A stretch of DNA of 64,000 nt from Sediminibacillus massiliensis (GCF_900156915.1 NZ_LT732535.1:451120-515119); one strand, 5' to 3'. Shown: positions 37,765 through 46,503, counted from the stretch's first letter. The notes: a model not told the origin generated them from the letters alone. Translations and numbers: made by a program.

Positions 37765-38430
37765 ATGTTGAACAAAACACAGGTTCGTCGCTGCCTCGAT
37801 GTCATGGCTGAAATGTTTCCCGAAGCAGAATGCGAACTGACTCACGACAATCCATTTGAATTGGTGATTGCTGTAGTGCTATCTGCACAGTGTACAGATG
37901 CACTTGTCAATAAAGTTACAAAAGACTTATTTAAGAAGTATAAAAGTCCTGAAGACTACCTTTCCGTACCTCTTGAAGAATTACAAGAGGATATTCGGTC
38001 CATCGGTTTATATAGAAACAAGGCTAAAAACATCCGGAAACTATGTCAAATGCTATTGGATGAGTATGAAGGCGAAGTTCCTTCTACAAGGGATGAATTG
38101 GTAAAATTGGCGGGAGTAGGGAGAAAAACAGCAAATGTAGTGGCGTCGGTAGCATTTAATGAGCCGGCCATTGCCGTGGACACCCATGTAGAAAGAGTCT
38201 CGAAACGGCTTGCCATCTGCCGCTGGAAAGACTCGGTGCTGGAAGTGGAAAATACTTTGATGCGGAAAGTTCCGAAGGAGGAGTGGAGCCAAACACACCA
38301 CCGTATGATTTTCTTTGGAAGATACCATTGCAAAGCAAAAAACCCAAACTGCGATGAATGTGATTTGCTGGATATCTGCCGAGAAGGGCAGAAACGAATG
38401 AAAGTAAGGGAGAAAAACATCGACCTTTAA
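37765..38430 (+). CDS. nth: Endonuclease III
   Basis: A 221-residue DNA glycosylase and AP lyase. The helix-hairpin-helix LAGVGRKTANVVASVAF contains the catalytic Lys near residue 119, followed by VDTHVERV with the catalytic Asp near residue 137. The C-terminal [4Fe-4S] cluster is bound by C-x6-C-x2-C-x5-C in CKAKNPNCDECDLLDIC. It removes oxidised pyrimidines. GAGGGGAAAAAG precedes ATG 37765. dnaD-nth is the B. subtilis order; ypoC, which follows there, is missing. Confidence 0.97.
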   Translation: MLNKTQVRRCLDVMAEMFPEAECELTHDNPFELVIAVVLSAQCTDALVNKVTKDLFKKYKSPEDYLSVPLEELQEDIRSIGLYRNKAKNIRKLCQMLLDEYEGEVPSTRDELVKLAGVGRKTANVVASVAFNEPAIAVDTHVERVSKRLAICRWKDSVLEVENTLMRKVPKEEWSQTHHRMIFFGRYHCKAKNPNCDECDLLDICREGQKRMKVREKNIDL

Positions 38431-38446
38431 ATCGAGAAAAAAGGAG

Positions 38447-38486
38447 AAAAGGACAGCTGCCGTTATATTGGCAGCTGTCCTTTTCT
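38447..38486. terminator. Bidirectional terminator between nth and ponA
   Basis: A perfect 15-bp stem (AAAAGGACAGCTGCC with its complement) around eight bases, with A-runs and T-runs at the flanks. It stops nth from the left and ponA from the right. Confidence 0.93.
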
Positions 38487-38502
38487 TTATGTCATCGGTT
38501 AT

Positions 38503-41247
38503 TCAGCTAACGTATTTCCATACCTCTGACCAAGCAGAAGCGTGTAGACTTCTGGATGCTTCGCTGTTTTCGTTGTTCTGTTCGTCGTTACCTGTTTCGG
38601 GCTCTTCTGCAGGTGGGGAATCCTCGTTAGTTTCCCCCTCATTATCGTTTGATTCCTGATTGTCTGCCTCATTATCCGAAGAGCCTTCACCATTTTCGTT
38701 ATTTGCTCCCCCTTCATTATTACCGTTGTTGCCATTACCATTACCATTACCGTTTCCTTCGTTATTGCCGGGATTTCCATTGTTGTTTCCTTGTCCATTA
38801 TCGTCGTTACCATTTTGATTATCCTGATCGTTTTCACCGTCTTGGTCTTGCGGAGCATCTTCTTGGTTTTCTTCGTCTTGTTGTTGATCTTCTTCTTGTT
38901 CATCTGCATTATCTTCCGGTTGTTCCTCTTCTTCTTCCTCTTCACCTGGAACTTCGACCTGAACGGAGACTGCTTCACTCGAGTCATTATCACTGATGGC
39001 TTTGACGGAAATTGTATAAGTCGTACCTGGATCGACGCTGCTTATTTCGATACTTTTATCATCGGTTGTCGATAAATTGTTGAGTGACCCACCGGTCCCG
39101 GCACTTATCTCGAAAGCAACATCTTCATCACCTTCGTAATTCCATGTTGCTTCTATCGAATTCGATTCTTCATTATAAGAAGCGGAAAGACCGCTGACAG
39201 GATCGAGCCGGTCGAATCTTTGCGAAGTCTTAGATGGTTCATGGCCTTTTACAAACAATTCTGTAACGATGCTAGATTGCGGTGTATATTCACTAGGCAG
39301 TCTGGCAGGATTTGAACCTTTTTCGACTGCTACTTCGACGACAGAATCTGGTTTTTCGAAATCGGCAGTTTCTTTCCCTTGAGATATTTTAGCCATCGTT
39401 TCCCGGAAAATGTCCTGACCGACTTGAGTATATCCAGACGGAATAGTGGTGGAACTCTGATCATATCCGGTCCACACAGCGATTGTATAATCAGTGGTGT
39501 AACCACTGAACCAGGCGTTGTTTGCACCATCTCCGCCAGCTACGTTTGTCGTACCTGTTTTCCCCGCAACTGGAAGGCCAGGGACATTTGCACGGGTTCC
39601 AGTTCCTTCAGTAACGACACTTTTTAACATGTCTGTGATCATATATGCCGTATATTCGTGCATTGCAGGTTCGGATTCTGGTTCAAGTTCGACCGTCCGG
39701 CCGTCACTATAGACTACTTTTGTAACAGAGTAAGGTTCTGTATATATTCCTTTATTACCGAATGCACTGTAAGCTCCAGCCATCTGAAGGGATGTAACAC
39801 CTGTTTCGGTTCCTCCGATTGCATCACGGATTGTCATTCTGTCATCCGCGAACTCAATTCCAAGCCCCTCGGCGAACGGCTGTGCGACATCGTAACCTAT
39901 TTCTTCGAGTGTCTTGGCTGCAGGTACGTTGAGCGATTGTTCCAATGCATAACGCATACTGACCCAGCCTTGGAAAGTTCTGTTCCAATTCCGGATAGCA
40001 CTGTCACCTACTTGATATGGAGCATCATCATTGATTTGATGATATGTCGACCACTGATTATGCTCGATCGCCGGTCCATAAACGGTAATCGGCTTGATAG
40101 TAGATCCTGGCTGTCGGCCGTTGCCATCGATCGCATAATTCCATCCGCCTTTGGAATCATCAAATTTTCGGCCTCCTCCAATCGCCCTGATTGCTCCACT
40201 TGAAGTGTCGAGAACAGAGACGCCTGCCTGGAATTCATTGTCGGGATATTGGATTGGATTATCATCGCTGTTGCTTAACAAGAATTCTACTTGTTCTTGG
40301 GCAGCTGGATCTAGTGTTGTATGGACTTCCAATCCGTCACTATAAATATCTGCATCAAGTTTTTCTTTAACCTCTTTTTGCACTTGCTGCAAGAAAGCTT
40401 CATATGGAGAAGAGTCCGGCCGGGAATCGGAGTCAACAAGCATGGATTCGACCTTGACTTGCCGTGTCTCTTCCGCTTCTTCTTCGGTTATTTTGTTATG
40501 TTGTACCATCAAACTCAATACCGTATTCATTCTTTCTTGTGCAAGGTCAGGATTTTTGGTTGGATCATAGGCACTTGGCCGTTGAGGCAACCCAGCCAAT
40601 AAGGCCGCTTCGGGTAAAGTCAACTCACTTAAATCTTCTTTGCCGAAATAAAAATCGGCTGCTTCGGCTACTCCATATACATTTCCATAGTAGATCCTGT
40701 TTAAATACATTTCCAGTATCTCTTCTTTCGAATACTGGCTATCTAAACGAAGGGCAAGCCATTGTTCCTGTACTTTTCTTTCTAGTGTTTTTTCGGGTGA
40801 CAGGAAAGATCCTTTAATCACCTGCTGTGTAATCGTACTTGCTCCTTCAGCACCGAATCCGCTTCTGAAGTTTGCCAAGACAGCAGCACCAATTCTTCTG
40901 AAATCAATTCCTATGTGGCTGAAGAATCTTGAATCTTCCGTCGCTGTCACAGCATCTATTAAAATAGGCGGGAGGTCATCGTACTCGATTTTTGTTCTTT
41001 TTTGATCCCCGAGGTTTGCAAATTCTTCTCCGTCTTTTGTGAGTACCTTTGTAGAAGCTGGTACTGATAGTTTGTCTGCGTCAAGTTTCGGAGCTGTTAC
41101 AATATAATATGTGAATAGTCCGCCTATACCTAATCCAATCAATAAAATGATGATGCCGATTATTTTAAAGGCATTTTTCCATAATGGTTTCTTCTTTTTC
41201 TTAAGCTGTTTTCGTCTTGCTGTTCGAGATTGGCTGTTTTCTGCCAT
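38503..41247 (-). CDS. ponA: Class A penicillin-binding protein 1 (bifunctional peptidoglycan synthase)
   Basis: 914 residues. A basic cytoplasmic tail precedes one membrane anchor (about residues 27-50). The GT51 glycosyltransferase domain contains ATEDSRFFSHIGID near residue 106. The transpeptidase domain holds the catalytic SxxK in GSTIKP near residue 384, SLN near 437 and KTGTT near 566. A fibronectin type III-like domain (about 665-765) and a very acidic Asn/Gly/Glu-rich tail (about 766-900) follow. It builds and cross-links the cell wall. The tail is partly encoded by short DNA repeats. It is downstream of recU as in B. subtilis. Confidence 0.95.
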   Translation of the reverse strand: MAENSQSRTARRKQLKKKKKPLWKNAFKIIGIIILLIGLGIGGLFTYYIVTAPKLDADKLSVPASTKVLTKDGEEFANLGDQKRTKIEYDDLPPILIDAVTATEDSRFFSHIGIDFRRIGAAVLANFRSGFGAEGASTITQQVIKGSFLSPEKTLERKVQEQWLALRLDSQYSKEEILEMYLNRIYYGNVYGVAEAADFYFGKEDLSELTLPEAALLAGLPQRPSAYDPTKNPDLAQERMNTVLSLMVQHNKITEEEAEETRQVKVESMLVDSDSRPDSSPYEAFLQQVQKEVKEKLDADIYSDGLEVHTTLDPAAQEQVEFLLSNSDDNPIQYPDNEFQAGVSVLDTSSGAIRAIGGGRKFDDSKGGWNYAIDGNGRQPGSTIKPITVYGPAIEHNQWSTYHQINDDAPYQVGDSAIRNWNRTFQGWVSMRYALEQSLNVPAAKTLEEIGYDVAQPFAEGLGIEFADDRMTIRDAIGGTETGVTSLQMAGAYSAFGNKGIYTEPYSVTKVVYSDGRTVELEPESEPAMHEYTAYMITDMLKSVVTEGTGTRANVPGLPVAGKTGTTNVAGGDGANNAWFSGYTTDYTIAVWTGYDQSSTTIPSGYTQVGQDIFRETMAKISQGKETADFEKPDSVVEVAVEKGSNPARLPSEYTPQSSIVTELFVKGHEPSKTSQRFDRLDPVSGLSASYNEESNSIEATWNYEGDEDVAFEISAGTGGSLNNLSTTDDKSIEISSVDPGTTYTISVKAISDNDSSEAVSVQVEVPGEEEEEEEQPEDNADEQEEDQQQDEENQEDAPQDQDGENDQDNQNGNDDNGQGNNNGNPGNNEGNGNGNGNGNNGNNEGGANNENGEGSSDNEADNQESNDNEGETNEDSPPAEEPETGNDEQNNENSEASRSLHASAWSEVWKYVS

Positions 41248-41265
41248 AACTCATCTTCCTCCGTT

Positions 41266-41850
41266 CTAAAAATAAAGCTGGTCCACTGCTTGCAAGTAAT
41301 CTACCCTTGCCTGGTACTTGAAGGGGATTATGATACCAGCCTGTTTGATTTCTTCATATGAAATGGATTTTTTCCCCCCATTATATTGACTTTCCCAGAA
41401 CTGAAAAAGTTTCACTCCCGGAAAAAGAAATGTTTTATTATATACACTGAATCTGACAATCAGAAAACTGATCCCGCCATGTTCGATCACTTCTTTCATG
41501 TGATCAATCTGATGTTGATGTACATTTGAGAGGGGAAAGGACGTCTTATTTTTTGTCTGTTTAGCCTCGAAATCAATGTACTTACTGCGATAGACTCCAT
41601 TGTAGTCTGTAGTGGAAGCCTGTTTGAAATAGGCCTCCTTAATCACTGCTGCACTTCTTTTTGGGTAATCCACTTTTACGATTTGTACGGGAGTCGGTTT
41701 CTTGTGGATCACTGCTTTCCTTGTAGAAAGATAAAATTCATTGGTTTCATTGATGTCATCCTCCAGGCTCATCCCACGGTTGGCAAAGGCAGGACTGGGG
41801 GAGTTGGCATTTCCACGCAAAGAAGCCTTCTTTCCGTTTGGATAATTCAT
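41266..41850 (-). CDS. recU: Holliday junction resolvase RecU
   Basis: 194 residues with a PD-(D/E)XK fold. The catalytic core is the segment YIDFEAKQTKNKTSF near residues 86-100, and GVYRSKYIDFEAKQT matches the family well. It cuts Holliday junctions and works with RuvAB and RecA in repair and chromosome segregation. AGGAGGT at 41857-41863 (minus strand) makes ATG 41850 the best start, giving MNYPNGKK; ATG 41856 is possible. An extended -10 (TGGTATGAT) lies upstream near 41876-41884. recU and ponA form one minus-strand operon. Confidence 0.94.
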   Translation of the reverse strand: MNYPNGKKASLRGNANSPSPAFANRGMSLEDDINETNEFYLSTRKAVIHKKPTPVQIVKVDYPKRSAAVIKEAYFKQASTTDYNGVYRSKYIDFEAKQTKNKTSFPLSNVHQHQIDHMKEVIEHGGISFLIVRFSVYNKTFLFPGVKLFQFWESQYNGGKKSISYEEIKQAGIIIPFKYQARVDYLQAVDQLYF

Positions 41851-41980
41851 TATCATACCTCCTGTGCATGACAGTATCATACCAAAAAAAGAAGATTTAT
41901 GAGAGTTATATTTAAAAAAAATTATGACATTTCCTTTATACTGCATGATTCTTGCACACAATAAACCTGAGGTGAAGCAA

Positions 41981-42934
41981 ATGCAGCAGACAAGGACAAC
42001 TCTAATAAATTATATCAAAACTGTAACAGAACTAGCGAACACCGACAATATTTCCAGGACGAAAGCATACCTGCAATTTTTCCTGGCATTTCCAGAAATA
42101 AAATGGTCTTTCCTGGCGAGCATGGTATCCAGAAATGCTGGTTGGAATATCACGGATCTTAAAACGCCCCTGTTTAGTGAGTTCCTTCCAGAACATATAA
42201 GGTGGCAGTTGTTTTCCACTTATGAAAGAGCAAATTGGCTGATATTTTCCGACGCCTTCCCGCAATTGGTTACCTATCAACTTTCAAAGGACCATAAAAG
42301 GCCATTGTTCGACTTACTGCCATCTTTCAATGTATCCAGCTATATGGTCAGTGAATGGATGGCTTTTTGGGAAAAAGGTGTGGAAAATAGATTAATGAAT
42401 GCATTGATCATCAATGAGCAGAATGTCATACAACAGCCTGTCATTAAGAATCGATATTATCGTAAACATGTTTTTTTCAATTTCCCTTATATTCTTCAAG
42501 ATTTTTTGCATTTGAATGCTGTCCTTCTGCCAACCATTGATGGAGAGTTGGTCGGGACATGTGTTCATGATTTTTCTTCTCTTGATAAGCGGATCCAGTT
42601 GGGAAACAAACTTGCATTCAAACTTTTCAAATCCGGCTTCTATGAGAAAGTCATCGATTTTGCAATGAAAACCGAGCATACAGGTTCAAGAAGGGATTAC
42701 GAACAGTTTTTGCATGGAAATGACGGCATTACACCAGGTCCTTGTTTACGACTGGTTTATCCTGTTATCAGCCACCGTGATATTATTCGGAATGATTGGT
42801 ACTTAAAAGGGGGTATAAAGAAAAAGTGGCTGAGGATAAAGGAAACAGGGGACAACGATGTTACCGCTGAAAGCTTCTACCGGAAACGGGCTTTGCTGCA
42901 ATCATTGTCCAAATTGAAAAGAGAATGGTTGTAA
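41981..42934 (+). CDS. yppC: YppC-like protein (DUF2515)
   Basis: A 317-residue soluble-looking protein with no signal peptide. Conserved stretches such as LFDLLPSFNVSSYMVSEWMAFWEKG and the C-terminal region TGSRRDYEQFLHGNDGITPGPCLRLVYPVI fit B. subtilis YppC, which is also divergent from recU. The family is DUF2515 and has no known function. AGGTGAAG precedes ATG 41981. It is divergent from recU and convergent with the small gene at 42981, with a terminator between. Confidence 0.82.
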   Translation: MQQTRTTLINYIKTVTELANTDNISRTKAYLQFFLAFPEIKWSFLASMVSRNAGWNITDLKTPLFSEFLPEHIRWQLFSTYERANWLIFSDAFPQLVTYQLSKDHKRPLFDLLPSFNVSSYMVSEWMAFWEKGVENRLMNALIINEQNVIQQPVIKNRYYRKHVFFNFPYILQDFLHLNAVLLPTIDGELVGTCVHDFSSLDKRIQLGNKLAFKLFKSGFYEKVIDFAMKTEHTGSRRDYEQFLHGNDGITPGPCLRLVYPVISHRDIIRNDWYLKGGIKKKWLRIKETGDNDVTAESFYRKRALLQSLSKLKREWL

Positions 42935-42972
42935 AAAAAGGGCTGTCTCAGAGATGACAACCCTTTGTCTAT
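42935..42972. terminator. Bidirectional terminator between yppC and the small minus-strand gene
   Basis: AAAGGGCTGTC pairs with GACAACCCTTT (one G-U pair) around a short loop, with A-run and T-run flanks. It lies between the two stops of convergent genes. Confidence 0.75.
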
Positions 42973-42980
42973 TGTCCGGA

Positions 42981-43094
42981 TTAGACAGAAGGTCTGTCCG
43001 GTCCTTCCAGTTTTTTATCACCGTAACCTCTTTTTTTCTCTGTTTGTTGACTTTTCATCGGTTTGCTTTCCCTTGCTTTAGGTTTTTCACTCAT
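42981..43094 (-). CDS. Small basic protein of unknown function
   Basis: A 37-residue, highly charged peptide beginning MSEKPKARES and ending KKLEGPDRPSV. On the minus strand AAAGGAGGGA lies five bases before the ATG, an excellent ribosome site, and a terminator follows the stop. Those two signals, more than the length, argue for a real gene. The lysine, glutamine and proline-rich composition is like small spore proteins, but I cannot assign a family. The frame is longer upstream; the well-placed ribosome site fixes the shorter form. Confidence 0.6.
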   Translation of the reverse strand: MSEKPKARESKPMKSQQTEKKRGYGDKKLEGPDRPSV

Positions 43095-43253
43095 GGTTAT
43101 CCCTCCTTTTCTTTTAGTTTTAGACAGTGTCCGGTAAAAAATACGACCAGGCACTATTTTTGTATGTTTTTTTCTAGTTTTGTCAGCCTGGAAGGGGAAG
43201 AAGAAAAAAAGCAGAATACTTTCTTTAATATCCGAAAAAAAGGAGAGGTATAA

Positions 43254-43577
43254 ATGAAAACTGCACATAAGGAAGTAGTCAAAAGACCCGGAGTTTCCAA
43301 GAAGGAATTTGAAAGAGCTTATGTGGAGCTTTCTGACCGTTTGCGCATTATTGACCAGAGACTTTCTACAAAAGCGGATGACATCGTATTGACGATGACA
43401 CTTGCCCATAGAAATGAGATAGATGAGCTTCAAACAGAGGTCATCAAACTGAGGGAAGAGTTAAATAAGGTTAAACCAAAACCAATAGATACGGGACAAT
43501 TCTCCTTTAAATCACAGAAGCGTTCTCCCTCTGTTTTCAGAAATCTTTTCAAAAGAATGCAAATTGCCCGCAAATAA
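43254..43577 (+). CDS. Coiled-coil protein of unknown function
   Basis: A 107-residue protein. Residues 17-75 (FERAYVELSDRLRIIDQRL through LQTEVIKLREELNK) are predicted coiled coil, and the C-terminus is basic (SQKRSPSVFRNLFKRMQIARK). AAAAGGAGAGGT precedes ATG 43254. No family is recognised. It lies 34 bases before yppE, so the two may be co-transcribed. It has no equivalent that I recall at this place in B. subtilis. Confidence 0.6.
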   Translation: MKTAHKEVVKRPGVSKKEFERAYVELSDRLRIIDQRLSTKADDIVLTMTLAHRNEIDELQTEVIKLREELNKVKPKPIDTGQFSFKSQKRSPSVFRNLFKRMQIARK

Positions 43578-43610
43578 TGATAAAGTAGATGTGAAAGGCG
43601 GGAAAATTTC

Positions 43611-43973
43611 ATGGAAATACAACATATTACCCTCCAATTGAAAGATATATTCCAAAACCTAAGAAACCGTTATGAAACAAACGACAAACCGGAGGATAGA
43701 AGGGACAGGGAATTTTTTTCTTTCGTTAAAAAAGAGACTACTCCTGTTCACGACTTGATTGTAAAATGGGAAGAGCATGCCTCTGCATTCGTTCAAAACA
43801 AACAGGTCAGCGTCCATCCTCAACAAGTTGCTTCCACCTCAGAAAATTTGCAACTTCTGCTTTTGCATAGCTATTACATCGATGTGAAACGCAAGAGATA
43901 TATGGAATTGTATCAATCCGTTCAATATGTATTTGATTTGTTGCTGAAAGATATCGGGAAACAAACTTCCTGA
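43611..43973 (+). CDS. yppE: YppE-like protein (DUF1798)
   Basis: 120 residues in a compact helical fold. The C-terminal half, with KWEEHASAF, VSVHPQQVAST and LLLHSYYIDVKRKRYMELY, is highly characteristic of the YppE/DUF1798 family, known as a four-helix structure without assigned function. GGCGGGAAAA lies before ATG 43611. The position after yppC and before ypsA agrees with B. subtilis. Confidence 0.88.
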   Translation: MEIQHITLQLKDIFQNLRNRYETNDKPEDRRDREFFSFVKKETTPVHDLIVKWEEHASAFVQNKQVSVHPQQVASTSENLQLLLLHSYYIDVKRKRYMELYQSVQYVFDLLLKDIGKQTS

Positions 43974-44022
43974 CAACAGGACCAAATTCTATTTTTCTCT
44001 CAAAGAAAGGATTGCTGTCATA

Positions 44023-44430
44023 ATGGAAAAAATCGATTTACTCAATAAAGCGAAGGAAATACGAGCGAAAGCATATACACCTTATTCCAAATTTCCTGTT
44101 GGTGCTGCTTTGCTTACAACTTCAGGGAAAGTTTATTCAGGCTGTAATATTGAAAATGCAGCATACCCTGTCAGTCTTTGCGCTGAGCGGGTTGCCATCT
44201 TTAAAGCCATTTCGGAAGGAGAGACCGATTTTTCCGAAATGGCCGTCGTCGCGGACACCGGTCGGCCTGTTCCACCTTGTGGTTCTTGCAGGCAAGTGAT
44301 GAGTGAGTTTTTTGACAAGAAAATGCTTATCCATATCGGCAACCTCCATGACGATCAAAAAACGATGACAATGGAGGAGCTGCTCCCTTTTTCTTTCGAA
44401 CCAAGCGACCTGCCGGCGGAAGAAGTGTAA
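44023..44430 (+). CDS. cdd: Cytidine deaminase
   Basis: 135 residues. The zinc ligands are Cys53 (in CAERVAI, with catalytic Glu55) and Cys86 and Cys89 (PPCGSCRQV). YTPYSKFPVGAALLT at the N-terminus binds substrate. It deaminates cytidine and deoxycytidine for pyrimidine salvage. AAAGAAAGGATTG precedes ATG 44023. In B. subtilis cdd lies elsewhere, so its place next to yppE is a local arrangement. It forms a tetramer in known homologues. Confidence 0.96.
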   Translation: MEKIDLLNKAKEIRAKAYTPYSKFPVGAALLTTSGKVYSGCNIENAAYPVSLCAERVAIFKAISEGETDFSEMAVVADTGRPVPPCGSCRQVMSEFFDKKMLIHIGNLHDDQKTMTMEELLPFSFEPSDLPAEEV

Positions 44431-44478
44431 GCAAGTCATTAATTAGTAACTTTTCCTATAAAATAGGTTAATGTCTTA

Positions 44479-44507
44479 GACAAGTACCGGCCACTTATCA
44501 TAGGTTA
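44479..44507 (+). promoter_or_regulatory. Putative sigma-K promoter of the cotD-like gene
   Basis: GACA (44479-44482) and CATAGGTTA (44499-44507) with a 16-bp gap fit the late mother-cell consensus of an AC-type -35 and CATA-N3-TA. An inverted repeat ATAGGTT/AACCTAT overlaps the -10 and extends to 44520. Late coat genes in B. subtilis use sigma-K, often with GerE. Confidence 0.6.
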
Positions 44508-44543
44508 TTAGTGAACCTATAATTAAGGAAGGAGAGACTTGTT

Positions 44544-44960
44544 ATGAGACGTCATCATGGCCCGCATCATGGATGTATGAAGCCTGCAAATCAAATCGTT
44601 TATCCTACTAAGCATAACGTGGTCCATAATTGTTATGAGGAGAATGTTCAACATGTTCATCCCTCTCATACGACCGTAATGAATCACCATTTAATAAAAA
44701 ATAACCATGTTTATCCACATTCCACTTCAGTACAAAACACAGTTGACAGTGTGGACCTGTACGGAGGTTCCTTTAATGTTCCCGGCAACCAGGTGGCCGG
44801 TGCTGCTACACCTCCTTTCGGACCAGGCAGCCAGGTGGCCGGTGCATCGACTTCACCATATGGCCCCGGCAGCCAGGTAGCAGGTGCGATGAGTCCGGGA
44901 GGCCCTGGAATGGGACCATACGGACCAAAAGGATGGAAAAAGAACAAAAAATGGTGTTGA
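44544..44960 (+). CDS. cotD: CotD-like inner spore coat protein
   Basis: 138 residues, rich in His and Asn in the N-terminal half (RHHGPHHGC, NHHLIKNNH), like CotD. The C-terminal half has three tandem repeats ending in PGNQVAGA or PGSQVAGA, at about residues 80-110, followed by a Gly/Pro and Lys-rich tail ending in Cys. GGAAGGAGAG precedes ATG 44544. The neighbour ypsA matches B. subtilis cotD-ypsA. The repeats resemble low-complexity surface segments and probably help assembly. Function in coat formation is inferred from family and promoter. Confidence 0.82.
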   Translation: MRRHHGPHHGCMKPANQIVYPTKHNVVHNCYEENVQHVHPSHTTVMNHHLIKNNHVYPHSTSVQNTVDSVDLYGGSFNVPGNQVAGAATPPFGPGSQVAGASTSPYGPGSQVAGAMSPGGPGMGPYGPKGWKKNKKWC

Positions 44961-44966
44961 TAAATA

Positions 44967-44997
44967 AAAGAGCTGGACAACAGGCCAGCTCTTTCCT
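44967..44997 (+). terminator. Rho-independent terminator of the cotD-like gene
   Basis: AAAGAGCTGG/CCAGCTCTTT around eight bases; the T tail is short. Confidence 0.75.
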
Positions 44998-45023
44998 TGT
45001 TGACAAGAGGAGGTGAACGGAAG

Positions 45024-45584
45024 ATGAAAATCCTGACAGTTACAGGTTACAAACCGATGGAAATGAACATCTTCAAACAGGATGATAAGCGGATAGAATA
45101 CATAAAAGCTGCAATTAAAAAAAAGATAATATCATTTATAGAAGAAGGTTTGGAATGGGTATTGATATCGGGACAGATGGGGGTAGAGTTATGGGCCGGG
45201 CAGGTTGTGCAAGAGCTGCAGGACACTTATGACATCAAACTTGGTATCATCCCGCCATTTGAAGATCAAGATCAAAGGTGGCCGGATTCTTTAAAGATGA
45301 TATACGAAGAACTTGTCCTTCAGGCAGATTTTCACCAGCCGATCTATCATGGTGGCTATAAAGGGCCTTATCAATTCAAAGCAAAGAATCAATGGCTTGT
45401 CGAAAAAAGTGACGGCTGCGTAATCTTGTTAAATGAAGAATTTCCTGGCAGCACCCGCTTTTTTTATGATGTTGCAGCATCGGCAAATCAAAAGAATGGT
45501 TATCCGATTTATTTGATCACACCGATGGAGCTTGAGGAAATAGTCAACGACATACAGATGGAAAATCCGGAACATTGGGATTGA
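45024..45584 (+). CDS. ypsA: YpsA-like SLOG-family protein (DUF1273)
   Basis: 186 residues. The N-terminus MKILTVTGYKPMEM and GLEWVLISGQMGVELWAG show the Rossmann-like SLOG fold that binds nucleotides; VEKSDGCVILLNEEFPGSTRFF is another conserved block. YpsA affects cell division in B. subtilis and S. aureus, which agrees with gpsB lying next to it. ATG 45024 follows AGGAGGTGAAC. No stem-loop separates it from gpsB. Confidence 0.9.
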   Translation: MKILTVTGYKPMEMNIFKQDDKRIEYIKAAIKKKIISFIEEGLEWVLISGQMGVELWAGQVVQELQDTYDIKLGIIPPFEDQDQRWPDSLKMIYEELVLQADFHQPIYHGGYKGPYQFKAKNQWLVEKSDGCVILLNEEFPGSTRFFYDVAASANQKNGYPIYLITPMELEEIVNDIQMENPEHWD

Positions 45585-45661
45585 ACAAGAGTTAAAATTG
45601 ACATTTAGCAAATGTTTTGAAAAAATAAAGGATAAGTTGGATGAGATATGAGGTGATAACA

Positions 45662-45967
45662 ATGGGGTTAGACCGTATTCAATTAACTGGAAAAGATATA
45701 TTGGAAAAAAACTTTAAAACTGGTATGCGTGGGTACAATCAAGAAGAGGTTGATGAGTTTTTGGACATTATCATCCAGGATTATGAAGCCTTTCAACAAG
45801 AAATGGATAAATTAAAACAGGAAAATGAACGCTTAAGAAAACAATCCGATCAGTCAAGGACTAGATCGACTACGACGAACCACCAAGTGAATTATGATAT
45901 TCTGAAGAGGGTTTCCAATTTAGAAAAAGCTGTTTTTGGAAAAAAATATGCAGATGCCGATTCTTGA
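45662..45967 (+). CDS. gpsB: Cell division and cell-wall coordinator GpsB
   Basis: 101 residues with a DivIVA-like N-terminal domain ([26 protein letters not shown]), a coiled coil (about 25-70), and a C-terminal trimerisation segment ([17 protein letters not shown]). GpsB shuttles PBP1 between division and elongation sites, so it acts on the ponA product encoded nearby. TATGAGGTGATAAC before ATG 45662 sets the start. It precedes the RNase P RNA gene, as in B. subtilis. Confidence 0.95.
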   Translation: MGLDRIQLTGKDILEKNFKTGMRGYNQEEVDEFLDIIIQDYEAFQQEMDKLKQENERLRKQSDQSRTRSTTTNHQVNYDILKRVSNLEKAVFGKKYADADS

Positions 45968-46034
45968 TCTATTGGATTGGTAATCATTACTAGTGCAAAG
46001 CGTCTTACCATTTGATATAATCATTATTGTCGCA

Positions 46035-46063
46035 TTGACGTGTGCAACCAATCATATTACAAT
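46035..46063 (+). promoter_or_regulatory. Sigma-A promoter of rnpB
   Basis: TTGACG and TACAAT separated by 17 bp, a near-consensus promoter. The predicted start is near 46070, which agrees with the first paired bases of the RNA. Confidence 0.85.
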
Positions 46064-46067
46064 AGAT

Positions 46068-46484
46068 AAGCAATCGATGAATGTTTGAGTAATCGCTGCA
46101 CATTTATGTGTAGAGGAAAGTCCATGCTCACACAGGCTGCGATGCCTGTAGTGTTCGCGCTTGACGAAGTCATAAGTCAAGGTAATCCCCTTTGGGGATT
46201 AACGGCAGGGATGATGCCTAAGTCCTTTGAGGATATGGCATCGCAACCTTGAAAGTGCCACAGTGACGTAGTCAGTCAGGAAACTGTCTGAGTGGAACGA
46301 GGTAAACCCCGCGAGTGAGCAACCCAAATAATGGTAGGGGCATCCTTTATTAGGGAAACAGAACCGAAAGAGGGCCAGGCTCTAGTCTGGAGATAGATGA
46401 TTACTACTTGCGTACGAGGCTGACCACCGTTTGCAGTACAATAGTACAGAACATGGCTTACAGAACATTCAGGGGTCTTGCTTA
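46068..46484 (+). ncRNA. rnpB: RNase P RNA, Bacillus (type B)
   Basis: The conserved core is easy to see: GAGGAAAGTCCATGCTC (CR-I), the block around CTTGAAAGTGCCACAGTGACG, GGTAAACCCC, and AGATAGATGATTACTACTTGCGTACGAGG, ending in ACAGAACATGGCTTACAGAAC. The 5' end AAGCAA pairs with TTGCTT at the 3' end, giving limits of about 46068-46484, uncertain by a few bases. It is the catalytic subunit of RNase P, which trims 5' leaders of tRNA precursors. Its location between gpsB and the methyltransferase gene is as in B. subtilis. Confidence 0.96.
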
Positions 46485-46503
46485 CAATTATTACATCATT
46501 AGT

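Noticed and set aside
39658-40203. 181-codon plus-strand frame opposite ponA
   Set aside because: It lies wholly inside the ponA catalytic domain and has no ribosome site or family resemblance; it is a shadow of the real gene.
42954-43253. 99-codon plus-strand frame rich in Phe
   Set aside because: It is antisense to the small minus-strand gene and its leader, and lacks a ribosome site.
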